DNA from: Lanius collurio
Taxonomy: Eukaryota > Chordata > Aves > Passeriformes > Laniidae
Length of the DNA: 64,000 bases
Assembly (NCBI GenBank): GCA_020086605.1
Contig: JACBWW010000008.1
Span: 8,165,260 to 8,229,259, forward strand
Direction: 5' to 3'
Numbering within the stretch: the first letter of the stretch is position 1; every line of letters begins with the position of its first letter. The notes under the pieces were generated by a model. That model was given only the letters and a program-made list of their open reading frames with translations, searched no databases and was not told the origin of the DNA. Of the stretch, positions 38,977 to 51,075 are shown piece after piece. The position numbers and the translations under genes are program-made.

Positions 38977-40546
38977 GTAAGTTCTTTCTAAACGTAACTA
39001 ATTTAATTCATAGCATTCAAAGTACTACACTGTTGTAAAACAGAGGATTCTCTCTGGCAAAGTTAAGTTCTTTACAAATGGACCTTACCATAGTCCTGAT
39101 GCTGTTCTTTATGAACTTCTTTACATTGTACTTGACTATTACGTATGTGACTTTTGACCATAAAATGGTAATATGATTATGTGGAGTATGACAGATCAGA
39201 GTGAAGAAAAGAAGTAAGAGATAAGTGAAACAGGAGTGCCACACACAACAGGTTAGTATGTCAATTACTACTCAAGACTACCACTTTATGAATGCACTTG
39301 ATTCACATTTTAGTGCTGCCCTGGGCAGCTTAGCTTTGTTCAATCAGCATTTGCACAGAAATTTGCTCAATTAAAAGTGACCTTGAAAATTTGCATGAAT
39401 GGTTTTTAGATGAGGTTAAGCTGCTGCAAAATTTCCCCCACAAGACACAATCATAAAAAAGGTGAAGGCTTCTTCCGTGTCAAATATATGTCACCTGATC
39501 TGTATTACTTCAATAAGAAGTTTTTGAAAACTTTGTATTCATTTTTTCTACTCATTCAGAGGTGAGGATATTAATGTACTGCCAAGTCTACTGTCTAGAT
39601 AATACTCAGGGAAGGAAATAGTAATAGTCAAAGGACCTGAACATTTTATTTTGTCACCTGTAAATAGATAGACACTGGATTTGGAGACACTTCATGAAAT
39701 ATCACACTCTTCAGTTTGCAGAGCTGGTTTTATGACTGGAGATTACTGTCTTGTATTTTGATAGTACATGGCATTACAAGGCTCGCGAATTACTAGGTGC
39801 CTATTTATAGGAAATGAAGATGATTAAAAAGCTTTACAGAATTTAGAGGAAAATTTGCGGGATGTGTAATTGCAATATATTTTTTTCTTAATCCTCTATC
39901 CCAAGCAATATAGGGTGACAGGAAAGTTTCTTTTCTCCTATTATTCTCTGAAGTTGGATTTTTTACTAGAAAAAAAAAATCTATAATTTTATTAGTTATG
40001 TTAATCATTACATATAATCTTGACATTAACTTTGGACACAACTAGTAACACTATGTGCATAGATATCAAATAATAACTCTAAGGGCATACATATTTTTTT
40101 CTTAGAGGAGGTCTGAAGTAAGCAAACCTTTTCAATATTTAAAGTTCTTATCTCTAATGCCATGATTCTTCCTTATATTATCTTGTGGAAACTCTTCCCA
40201 GTCTAGCCAATGGAAGTGGGTATATTGATAGATGATGTTTTAACAGCACCATGGAACTATTCTTAACTCCTGAGATAAGGTTTTCCCTTTATTAGCTGAT
40301 AGGAGCACTTTTCATGTACAGTTTCCACATTGTTGAACATAAAATGACATTTTTATATTCCATTAAAAGTTTTGCAAATTAAAGGGAGATGGGGAAGTGA
40401 TGCCATGAGGATCTTTTGTCTTTTCTTTTATACCCCTTTCATGCCTTTTTGCAGCTTTTGTTCCTGGTGTTTTTGCCTACACTCTTGGGCTTGTTTATCA
40501 AACTAGGAGACTAAATATATTTAGAAGCTTTGTAAGTAGAGGTCAA

Positions 40547-40839
40547 TGTGCCCCAGACCCCAGGGTCGTCTCCAGAACACATTCTGTAAACTAAGATAGA
40601 ACCATCCAGGGGAAGGTTCCCTGGGGAGGGGGGCTCACTCGAGCCTCTCATTGGGGAATTCTTGATAGATATGCCAATTAGGAAGATCTATTACGATACA
40701 CCAGATCTTTTGCAGGGGCATTGTGGGGTGCATTTCGGTGCATTCGACCTGGACATGTGCACCTAAGGATCCTTAAAATAAATACCACAGTAAAATCCCA
40801 TTTTCTCCTTCTAACTGTGTTTGACTCTTGATTTTAACA
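40547..40839 (+). mobile_element. Probable solo LTR of an avian endogenous retrovirus, well preserved
   Basis: A sharply bounded block of about 293 bp, GC-richer than its flanks, starting TGTGCCCCAGACC and ending TTTTAACA. It has internal features of an LTR 3' half: GGGTGCATTTCGGTGCATTC, then CTAAGGATCCTTAAAATAAA with a polyadenylation signal at 40779-40784, followed by about 55 bp of the R/U5 type. Several CpGs remain (CTCACTCGAG, TTTCGG, ATTCGACC), suggesting relative youth. No internal retroviral sequence and no second LTR lie nearby. I could not find a convincing target-site duplication: GTCAA precedes and CCAGG follows. The exact family and ends are therefore uncertain. Orientation is the same as the host gene. 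Confidence 0.62.
40779..40784 (+). promoter_or_regulatory. Polyadenylation signal AATAAA inside the solo LTR
   Basis: An exact hexamer within CTTAAAATAAATACC, about 55 nt before the inferred LTR end. It is in sense orientation to PTPRD, 1.8 kb downstream of the second Ig1 exon. Its use is not shown. Confidence 0.45.
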
Positions 40840-42869
40840 CCAGGAAAAGGCATCAGAAGAGGAGCAGGGAAAAGCAAAAAATGATGTGAAAAGTCAGGTG
40901 GAAACAGTATTCATTGTCTTTGTAGTTTCTTGAAACGTGTTTACAAGACAACTGGTCATGAAATGTGCATGCATGTGTTTTGAAAGAGAGTGCTTTAAAC
41001 CACAGTTCTCATTGTGGGTTTTGTAGAGAGGTAACAACTCTCATATCTCTCTGCCAAGAACCACAGCAGTTGAAAAAGGCAGAGGGGTGTCTGCTTGTCA
41101 AAACTGACCAACTGTACCATGTGGTCTGTTTCTTTGCTAGTCCCATTGATTATTTAATCAATTTCTTGTGAGGCATATGTAGCTCTGCTGCCTATTTTTT
41201 GCTCTATAGTAAGAGCAGTAATAGTGGTGCAGTGCCTACTTTAGACAACACTAGTATTGCATTCTCTTTTAAAACTAATACATAGTGAAATGCATATGCA
41301 AATGACTAATGAACAAAGCATTATTGGTCATGAAGTTAAAATTCAAATACATTTAAATTTAAAATATTTTTTTTTAAGTTAAAACAAATGAAATAAAAAG
41401 ATTGAGCATTGTATCCAACCATAATACATATGTTTTTTTGGAACTGCTGAAATATATTTGCCCCAGGAGTAGATTTATGGATTTAATCTAAAACTGGGAA
41501 TGTACAAGAATTTACGAACATACTGTGACTGTGGATTTAGATAAAGGGGTAATGTCAGAGAAAGCAAGGAGCCTGCAGAGAAACAGGGCATTATAAGGAA
41601 GTTTTGGTGGGGTTAAAATTTCAAATTGCTAAAAGTACAGTGGTTTGCTGTATTACCTCCCAAGACACAGCATAATCCAGTGCTAAGGGCATTAGCCTTG
41701 AAGATAATTCTATTATTGCAAAGCCTTTACTTTGCAAACTTACACAAATCTTCACCTTGTACAGTCTGCAACAGTAGCATTGTGGAAAAAACACTCCATT
41801 GATGGTGCCTTTTGGGAAAGAGTACCTCTGTGCCCCACATAGCTGCCATAGGAGTAAATACATGTTAGAGATGTGAACAAGAATTAACTAGATTTAATGG
41901 AATACAAAACAGAGTAGAGTGAGTTGTATCTGTGTTTGCTTATGCTTTACTCATTCCTGTGGTATGTATGTGACTCTGGATTGCAGAAGACGCCCATATA
42001 ACTTTCATGTGTTCTTCTAATTGTTCTGCAATGGTTCTATCACTGACCCAGCCTGGCATTTTTGCCTCTTGCAGATGTTACCCAGAGGAGAAGTCAGAGT
42101 TTACTCACAATTTGACTCACAAGTACTGCAAGCCTGATACAGAATATCAGTGAAATCAGGGTAATTCTGAGAGGAGAATTGTCTACCTATATTCATTTTG
42201 TTTGATTGTTTGTTTCACAAATCCCAGCTTAACTGCTGCAAATCATTTCTGCAGCACAGAGCAGCAGTGTTTTTGCTGCTATGTCCAAAACTTTGCTGCT
42301 AAATTTGTCAGTTTTTCTCTCTGTGGCAGGGTAGAGTTAACTGTTGTTCCATGCATTACAGATATCACCATGTTCTGTTAGGTTCCTATACTATGACCAA
42401 TTCATAGTATTTGGGCCTCAAAAAACTATGAATATAAATAAATTTTTAGCTGCTAGGTTTCAGAACTTTACAGTGTGAGAAGGAAGAAGAGTAGAAAAGG
42501 CATCTACAGATGATAACATTTCAAGGCCTTACCAGAGACAAAATATTGGATCCTTTTTTCTGTTACTAGAGTAAATCAGGAAACATTCCAGGCTGAATAT
42601 TGTGAGAGTCTGGACCAAGAAGGAATGTCTGAGATAATTAGAAACTGCTTTTGATTTTCTGCATATAAAGAAGTTGGCTGCTTTCCAGGACAGATTCACC
42701 CATATGAAAACGGAAACAAGGCTTGAAAAGAGAAGTCTGGAAGTTTCCTTTCAGACAAAAGGAGTCCATGCTAATTATTTTGGACCTCTTTGTTTTGAAA
42801 GTTTGTGTTGAGAACCGTATGAGTGGACCAGTGTTTTGATTCTTTTATCAGTGCTTAATACACATGTCT

Positions 42870-43474
42870 TTCTGGCCAAGAATGTCAGTGGTGTCCTGTG
42901 AGGCATTAGGAAGAGCCTAATGTGGAGGGTGGTGATCCTGTCCCTCTCCTCAGCCCTGGGGAGGCCACATCTGGAGTGCTGTGTCCAGTTCTGGGCTCCT
43001 CAGCCTAAGAGAGACATGGAGCTGCTGGAGTGAATCCAACAAATGTGTACGAAGATGATGAGGGGACTGGAGAATCTCTTGGGTGAGGAAAGGCTTAGGG
43101 AAATTGTCATGTTTTAGCCTGGAGAAGAGACGACTGAAAGGGAATCTTACCAATGTCTCTATAAGTAACTTAAGGGAAAACACAAAGGTGGACTAGGCTG
43201 TTCTCAGGGGTGCCTAGCAAAAGGACAAGAGGCAACAGGAAGAAAAACTGATGCATAGGAAGTTTGAAGATGAGGAAGAACTGCTTTACTGTGCAGGTTA
43301 ACTGTGCACTGCAAAAGATTACGCGGAGAGGTTGTGGAGTCTCCCTCACTGGGGATACTGAAGAACTGTCTGGATGCAATCCTCAGCACGATGTTCACAG
43401 CTGACCCTGCTTAAACAGGGAGGTTGGACCAGCTGATCCCACTGTGGTCCCTTTCAACCCTGCCTATTCTGTGA
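42870..43474 (+). mobile_element. CR1 LINE, 3' fragment of about 605 bp
   Basis: Collinear with the copy at 3150-3784. It has TCTGGCCAAGAATGTCAGTG, GGTGATCCTGTCCCTCTCC, CAGCCCTGGGGAGGCCACAT and a GAGTGCTGTGTCCAGTTCTGG block, then TCTGGATGCAATCCTC, GGGAGGTTGGACCAGCTGA and the end GCCTATTCTGTGAT. It is 5'-truncated and interrupted by stops. Frames on the minus strand at 42950-43183, 43170-43379 and 43204-43398 are shadows. Confidence 0.88.
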
Positions 43475-44345
43475 TCCATGTATAAGCAATAAAAAGCAAT
43501 ACAGTGTAGGATCTTCCTATATTCCACAGACATTAGAGATGAAATAGCTTTCCTTTTATTGTCCATTCATTTAATGTTAAAACCACGTAAATCTGTTTTT
43601 AGATCTTGCAAATGGTAGATATCAGATATTTTCCTTGCTTGTAGAACAAGGGTTCTAGTGTCATATGCAAGTCTATAAATTGTTCAGGAAGGAGCAAATA
43701 AGTGCTTCTTTCTAGTAAAGAAATCAGCAACAATTCTATTCAGTTAAGTTTCAGGAATCCCACTTTTCATTTTAAAATGTTTTTTTAATTGTTATTTCTT
43801 TATTAAGTCTTGTCAAGACCATGAGGGTAGCAAGGAACTTTAGCTTCAGCTGCTACTAAGGTGTATGATTTAAGTACAGAAGTGTGCAGATTTTAAGTAA
43901 GTATGTGGAGCACAGTACCTAAGTGTATTCTAATGTTGCTCTTGTTTGCTCTGTTTTCCTCCTGGAAAGTAAAGAGAGAGTCTGCAACAGGGCATTTATG
44001 CGGAAGGCAGTTTGTTTGTCTTGACCCATAGTTTTCTCTTACTACTGTTGATTATGTTGATACTCTGCTTTACACAAATACTGACATACAGCATTGGTGT
44101 ACCACAGGCCGTATGTAAGACTGAAAGAAGTAAAATTTTTGTGGGAAGTGCCTGGGCTAGTTATTCCTTCTTATATTATTAAAAAATAATTGATTCAATG
44201 TCAACAATTCACTGCTGCATAAAATAAAATTTTAAAGAAGGGAAATATTTACTGGACAGTGTTTCCCTGTCCATTTTTACACACAGATAATGAATTAATT
44301 ATGAGAGATTATTTTTATTAGCTTCTCAGAAGTGCGCAACATTTC

Positions 44346-44415
44346 CACATTAAAACAAAACACCAAAACTAACAAAATCAACCTACCAAAAAAAAAAAAA
44401 AAGACCCCAAAACAA
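44346..44415 (+). repeat. A-rich low-complexity tract
   Basis: Repeated AAAACAAAACACC-like sequence followed by 14 consecutive A (44389-44402). No element attached to it was recognised. Confidence 0.6.
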
Positions 44416-47400
44416 TTCCAAATCAGAGATAATAAATCCAAGATATTGCAGGTTTTGTTTCTACTGCTAGCAATAGATTCAATGATAATAGGAGCTCATT
44501 TCTGTATTTTCACTGTACCCGGTAGTACTGAAATGTGAAGGGACTATTCTGAAGTAATCTGTCGTCTGGGACAGCTATCCTAGAGGGCATAGAAATTAGA
44601 CAAATTGAGTGGCACAGCTATAATGTTGAAGAACGTGCAGTGAGATGTCTCTCATTTCTAGACTAATGGGAGGAAGGACTATACATATTCTGGGTATTAG
44701 CTGCACAGTAGGAGAAATTTGCCATGTTCCAGCTGGAACTGTATAAACGATGCGCACCAGTGTTTATCTGAAACTGTTTGCTGTATAGTCACAGTGATTA
44801 ATGCCAGGTGGTTGCTAGTAGCACAGGCTTTTGAAAGTGGAATGAAGAGAAACAAGGGAACCAAGAAGATACCCGTACATGAATGTAATACACTGGAGAG
44901 ACATTTATCTCAATCATACATTTCATGGTAAGACTTTTGAAGAACCAAAGGACTATCATTCCCCAAAACTTCCTGAACTTTCAGTGGTCATGATATGTGT
45001 AGCACCTTGTGACCAGAACTAGCATGTTCATTACGGTTCTATTTATTAAGCCTCTTTTTGAAGAGGAACACTGTTGTTCCTGCTGAGAAAATGCTACTTT
45101 ACAGTTTATGCTGTAAAGCCTCTCCTGGGTAGCTATGCAGGGAGGATTAAGGAACGAAACTCAGCTGCTTGACAATCACACAATAGGATTTTGTGAAACA
45201 GTGAAACAAAAGGAGAGGTGGCCAGTACAACTTTAGCTTAAAAAACCCCTTACAGATAGTTACAGAATGGCATGCAGATTTCTTGGAATGGCTTATGAAA
45301 TAGCGTAGAATTAGAAATATTTATCTGTGATGTTACAAACAATTTTGAAATACTTCCTTTTGGTATGCAGTTATTATTTTGGGCAAAACAATATCAACCT
45401 TACAAGTAGTACAGTTTTAAATACATAATAACTTATTGATCTTTATAAAGATGAGGTGATGACATTTAACTAGTAACCAGCAAAGGATACAAAGTCATTC
45501 CATATCTGACTTCAAAGGTACTGTGTGTTTAAGTTCTGTGAAGTGCAAGCATGTACATGATAGTGGTTTAGAAAGTACTGCACCTTGTAAACTTTGTAAC
45601 AATCAGTAAATATTCAATGGTCTATTACTGTAAATATATGATGCAGGGTATTGAGTTGAGCTTTTGTATCAGTTCAGCTTTTTGTAAGGTGTATGCACTT
45701 GAGGGTGTTGATTTACCAGGTATTTATTATTGACTTTTGTGCAGTTCTTCTATTATATTGTAATAATTTAATATATATGAAAATTATTAAATAACTACTG
45801 GAAGTATTGTAAGCAGTTCCTCACCTAGTATTTTTTATGGTTAATACTATTTTTTAGTATTTCCGTTCTTGTTCCTATATGCAAAGTTGACCAAATACAT
45901 TTTTTTTTCAATCAGGGAGTCGTTTGGTTCCTTTTTTTCCTTAGTTTTAATTTTACAAATTTTCCCTTCTCTTGCACACCGTTGTTATAAATAGCCTACT
46001 ACAGTCATGAATTTAAAGCTATACATTAGAAAGCTTCTTGCAAAAAAGTAGAGAAAATCAGTGAAAAAGCAGTCCTAGATTTTGTGATTATCATTATATA
46101 TTCCTGTAGTCAAAACTTTCAGAGATTAGTTACTTTGGAAAATCAAGAGTAGGCTGCTCAACTTAAAAGATCTTTCAAGATGTTTTAAGAAGACATTCAT
46201 AGATATCATCTTTTTTTGAGAAATCTGTCCTTTTTCCCTATTTTTTTTACACATGAAATTTAATTAAGCTCTGTCATCCTACATATTCTTTTAAGATGAT
46301 TGATTGTTCATTTGTATTTGCTAGACCAACATACATAGAGAAAGTTTTCCTGCTACCAGCTTGCAATGCCACCTATCCTGTGTTTGCAAAGGGATATTTT
46401 ACTTTCTTCTAGTTCTCAATGAATTTCCCATGAATTTCATCCAGACAAATTTCTGTTTTACCTAAAATGCTGTAAAGTTACCCACTTCAGTTTTACATAC
46501 TTGTGTATAGGATTAATTTTATTTTATGAAATATTGGCAGTAATAGAAAGTTACTTACGCCATACCTTTTTACAGGAGTATGATGTTCCTAAGAGAGAAA
46601 CATTGGCTTCAAATCATTAATATGGCTAGACTATATAATATTTGTACTTTTTATGTATATCCATGAAGGAAAATAAACTTATGGATGTTAGTTCACAGAT
46701 AGATGTCTGACAGTTGTGATCTAAGAAGAGAAACTGAAATAATGCTGGACAAAAGCAGAGCAGCTCTGTTTAGCTTGAAAGAATTCTTCATTGACAGTTT
46801 TGGCTAAGAATGTACACCTGTTAAATACTTTCAGACAACAGCTAAGTGACTAATTTTAGCTGACCCCATTTGAGTATTCCCATTCTGCTATCTGATGACT
46901 ACATTTAGAGTTAGAAGCATTTTTCATATGCAGTGTGAGTATATGCTGGCTACTTGGAGACCACGAACTAAGCTGTGCTGAGCAGATAAATTTTAAAACA
47001 CATCTCTTTTATACTTTTTTTCCCCGCTCATTGATACCTGTGATGATTCAGTCCTTTTTCCCAGGCAGTCATCCTGACATCATCAGAAATCTGTCAGAAA
47101 CAAATGATAGTAAGAACAATGGAAAAGGAAACAGTAGGGGAAGGAGTAGTATATCTCCTACCAGTCTGTCCTTGCAGAATCAGTATCAGGTGATGTAAGC
47201 TCAGAACCAGAACATGAAATATCCTAAATCTGAAGAGCCATGACCTGCTACATCCAGTAAGAAGCCATTTTGATCTGGTTCTTTGAAGATCCAGACAGAA
47301 GCAGCATACTGATGTGACGTTAAAAAATATCTTTACAAGAAATGGTGGAGCATTACTATGTATAAAACTGTTAGCTGTTCTGAACATGGAAAGTGAGGGC

Positions 47401-49467
47401 GGGAGGAGGGGGTGTACATGTGTGTGTGTGTTATACTTCTGTGCTATAATTTTGATATTTTGTAGTGTTATATGTCTGTTTTTATACATAAAAAACGTAA
47501 TTGCTTTTATTTTCTGCCTGGATGTAATATAGCTCAATTTAAATAAAACTGTCATTCAGATTTGCATTGTGGCTCTTTTTTATCTACTTATGAAATGATG
47601 GGCCATTTGTCTTTTTAATTAGTTAAAAGTGCAAAATATTTTTTGCACTATGAATTCTTAGAATACAGTCACTTGTCCTGGTCTTAGTTGGTATGCATGG
47701 ATTTAAGGCCTTTGGCCTTGTGTAGAGTGCTTTTGGCTCAGTGTCAGGTGTTAAGATTGTGCAGGTTTTCATTGCTCAGTGGCCTAAACACACCGTCTCA
47801 AGTGAAGCCAATGGAATAATGAAATCCAATGCAGTTAATCAAACACCATGTCTCCTGTAGCTTGTATAATCTGTGGCCTCAATTTTGGATTCATTTTATA
47901 TGTCTGTATGTTCTCTCATTTAACAACTCTTGTGATATTAATTAGCAGTGTAATTGTTAAAGTTGCACAACATGGAAGTAATATTGGTAGAAGAATTCTA
48001 GGGATTTTTTTCATGTCATTGTCTCATTAAAAAGTAGTGTAATTCTAGGGATTTTCTGTTTAAGGAGAAGATATGCTGATTGGTTGCTCAACCCCTGACA
48101 ATGTCATCATATCTGTAAGGAACCCAGTAGTATTAGCCGCTTCATAGTTAAAATTTAATTGTTATCACAGCAAATCTTCATATGAGATGTCTAATATAGC
48201 ATAATAAACTCAAGGCAATTGTTAGAAAAAAGCATTTATTCATATAGTAGGCTTTTCTTCATTTTTCTAGGCTAGCCATTTCTTGTGTCTTATCAAGTGT
48301 ACCATTAGGGTGACAGAAATGTTTGCTGAAATGTAGGATGTTTCTGACACTAGTGTATTAAGTGATAGTAAGATTAAATACATTTTAATGTAATGAATGC
48401 TAATCTTCAGATAGAGAAAAAGCATAGTAAGAATGCTTTTTCCAATATAGCCGAAAAAGTAATTTAGAAATTGGAGAAAGCTTATGTAACACTTCAGCTC
48501 ACATAGCCTGGCAATAGGTCATAAAATAGTATTTATTACTGTAATTCTTATGTTTTCAAGGCTTTGACATAGGAAGCGAAAACTAAAATGAAGAACACGT
48601 GAAAGTATTCAAAATATTTTTGGTTAACATACTAACATTAAAAGGAAGATAAAATTCAATAGACCTTGTCAAAACAAAAATATTTTGTTTATTAGAACTA
48701 GTAATGAGACAATTCTGAAGCAGTGGCTTTACATTGATGCCACAAAGGAGAAAAGGCTTTGTTGCATTAGTGTGGTAGGAGATTGAAAAAACTGCGATTT
48801 AAGTGGCTCTATGGGGAAGGAGAAACTTTCAAATACTCTAAGGCTTAGACAGGATATAAAATCCTGTAATAATAATATATAACTTCCAGTATTTTCAGTG
48901 CTTGCTTTAAACTGATGTAAAGTTCTGCACCTGCTTTACTACTGTTCTATTTATCTTTATTGTGAGATGCAGTAAGTAGTGTCTTGCTACTAGTTCTGTA
49001 GCAAAGGAAATTTCTTTGTCTTCACTTAAAAATTAATAAAACATCAAAATTGTGTCCTATGTTCACAGTGATTTAAATTATTCTATTAAAATGATTTACT
49101 GTTACAAAGAATCTACTGTGAGGTGAGATGTTGGATAATAATAGTAGCATTTTAGCACTTTTGTATAGATTGAATGCATCTAGAGACCTACAGTGTCAGT
49201 GCATGCTTAATATGACAACAGCAAAACAAAATAATGAGGTAGTTCTTCAAGTGGAAACACTTCAGTAAGCTTTTCAGTAAAATTCAGTCAAAAAGCACTG
49301 ATTAGAGCCAGGTGTTTCATTAGGACATTCAGCGCACCTGAATCTTGGCTTGTGACACTGTCGTCTTTCATAAAACTGATGTATTTCAGGGTAAATTAAC
49401 AATGCATATGTGGATTATTGTTATTATCTGAATTATTTTTATTACCATTACTGCATGACCCATTTCC

Positions 49468-50820
49468 ATCATCTACCAGAGGTCTTGGGAGTCTGGGAAG
49501 GTCCCTGCTGTCTGAAAACTAGCCAATATTACTCAGTTTAAATGAAGGGTGTTTGAGAGGGCCCAGGAAACTTCAAATTTGATACTTCTAGCCTCAGTTC
49601 CTGGAGAAATTATATTGGGTACTTCTGAAAGGCATTTAAACAACAATGCAGTCAACATTGGTTCACAAAGATGATTCTCCAAGGCCCTGGTTAACTCATT
49701 CTGTATACATCTGTGATATTCTCCTAGTGGATAAAAGGAAGGCAGTGGATGGGTCTTTTTTGAGTTTTAGTGAGACTCTCCCTCACAGCATCCTTCTGGA
49801 AAATGCGTCCATTTGTGGGATGAGAGGTTCACGACGCACTGAGTGAAGAACTAGCTGAATGGCAGAGCTGAAAGGGTTGTGGTAAGTGGGGCTGCATCTG
49901 GCTGGCAGCCACTTAGTGTTGGTGCTCCTCATGGATCAGTTTTAGGGTCAGTCCTGTTCAAAATACATATCCATTATCTACCTGCAGGAGAATGCACCTT
50001 TTTGTATCAGCAAGTTTGCTGTTGATAAAAAACTGGGAGGTGTTGTTGACTCTTGCGGAGTGACCTTGCAGACTGTTCCAGGTGGACTAAAACATTAGAC
50101 AGAGATGAATGACTTGAAATTTAAGTTGAAATGCCATATTCTGCACAAGATCAAGCTGTGAGTGAATAGCAGCTTTTCAGAAAGGGATCTGGGGGTGTTC
50201 GTTGACATTACGCTCATTGCTGAGTCGGCTCTGCCAGCCAGGAGGGCAGACTACATCCTGGGGTACATCAGACACAGCATCGCCAGCCAGTCCAAAGAGG
50301 TGATTGTCCCACTGCATGCAGCATTAGTGTGGCCTCACCTTGAATGCTGAGTGCAGTGCTGGGCCCCACAATTTAGAAAAGGTATGAAGGTCCTTGAATG
50401 CATCCAAAGCAGGGCAACAAACCTGGGGAAAGGACTTGAAGCCACGTCTTCTAAGGAGCAGCGAAGGACTTTGGGCTCCTGTAGTTTAAAGTAAAGGAGG
50501 CTAAGACCTTACTGCTCTCTGCAGCTTCCAAAGGCGATGAAGCAAGAGGAAAATGCTCTCTGATATCTAGTGACAAGATGCATGGGAATGGTTTTAAGTG
50601 GCATCAAGGGAGATTCAGGCTGAACCTGAACTTCAGAAAATATTTCTTTAGCAAGACAGTGGTTAATCCCTGGAACAGGCTTCCTGGAGAGGTGATTGAT
50701 GCTCAAAGCCTTTCAGTCAGCAGATAATGCCATTAATACTTGCTTAGTTTTTGGTCAGCCCTGAAGTGGTTGGGCAGTTGGATCTTTGGAGATCACTTCC
50801 AAATGAAATATTCTATTCTT
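49468..50820 (+). mobile_element. CR1 LINE, about 1.35 kb, RT domain to 3' end
   Basis: The copy begins in the RT fingers region (CCAGAGGTCTTGGGAGTCTG). It continues with a decayed DSPRPWLTHSVYICDILLVD block (the CR1 'dairgEvtylVflD'-like region), and then the block before the active site near 49915-49960. The active-site box reads Phe-Ala-Val-Asp at 50015-50026, so the first catalytic Asp is replaced by Val. Next come the KLGGVVDS block, a C-terminal piece at 50162-50350 (FSERDLGVFVD, ALVWPHLEC) and a 3' UTR ending about 50820 with CCAAATGAAATATTCTATTC. In-frame stops and frameshifts make it inactive. Confidence 0.85.
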
Positions 50821-50965
50821 AATTATAATATTTACATATTATATATTATATGATACTAAATTTAATAAATATTCTATGTTTGACATTAATTAGAACAAAG
50901 ATTATTTAAAGAAGAATGCTGAAAATTTTGGCTTCACAAATTCCTTGGTCTTCAATCAGTACAAA

Positions 50966-51018
50966 TTCTTCTTCTGAACATAAAATCATCTTGTTCTTTC
51001 TGTGCTCATTCATATTCC
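50966..51018. repeat. Left copy of a 53-bp perfect direct repeat flanking an assembly gap
   Basis: The sequence starts TTCTTCTTCTGAACATAAAA and ends TCATTCATATTCC directly before the N run. It is identical base for base to 51023-51075. The position, identity and abutment to a 4-base N run point to an unmerged contig overlap rather than a biological repeat. Confidence 0.95.
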
Positions 51019-51022
51019 NNNN
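51019..51022. other. Assembly gap (4 N)
   Basis: Four undetermined bases. Both sides carry the same 53 bp, so the gap size is nominal and the true sequence probably has one copy of the flank and no gap. The 83-aa frame that runs across it at 50916-51167 contains the repeated segment twice and is an artefact. Confidence 0.97.
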
Positions 51023-51075
51023 TTCTTCTTCTGAACATAAAATCATCTTGTTCTTTCTGTGCTCATTCATATTCC
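51023..51075. repeat. Right copy of the 53-bp perfect direct repeat
   Basis: Starts immediately after the N run and is identical to 50966-51018. The sequence then continues with CAGCCTTCC into unique intron. Confidence 0.95.

Noticed and set aside
47094..47555. 153-aa minus-strand open frame and 87-aa plus-strand frame at 46935-47198
   Set aside because: No domain, no splice context and no similarity I recognise; the composition is like the surrounding intron. Chance frames.
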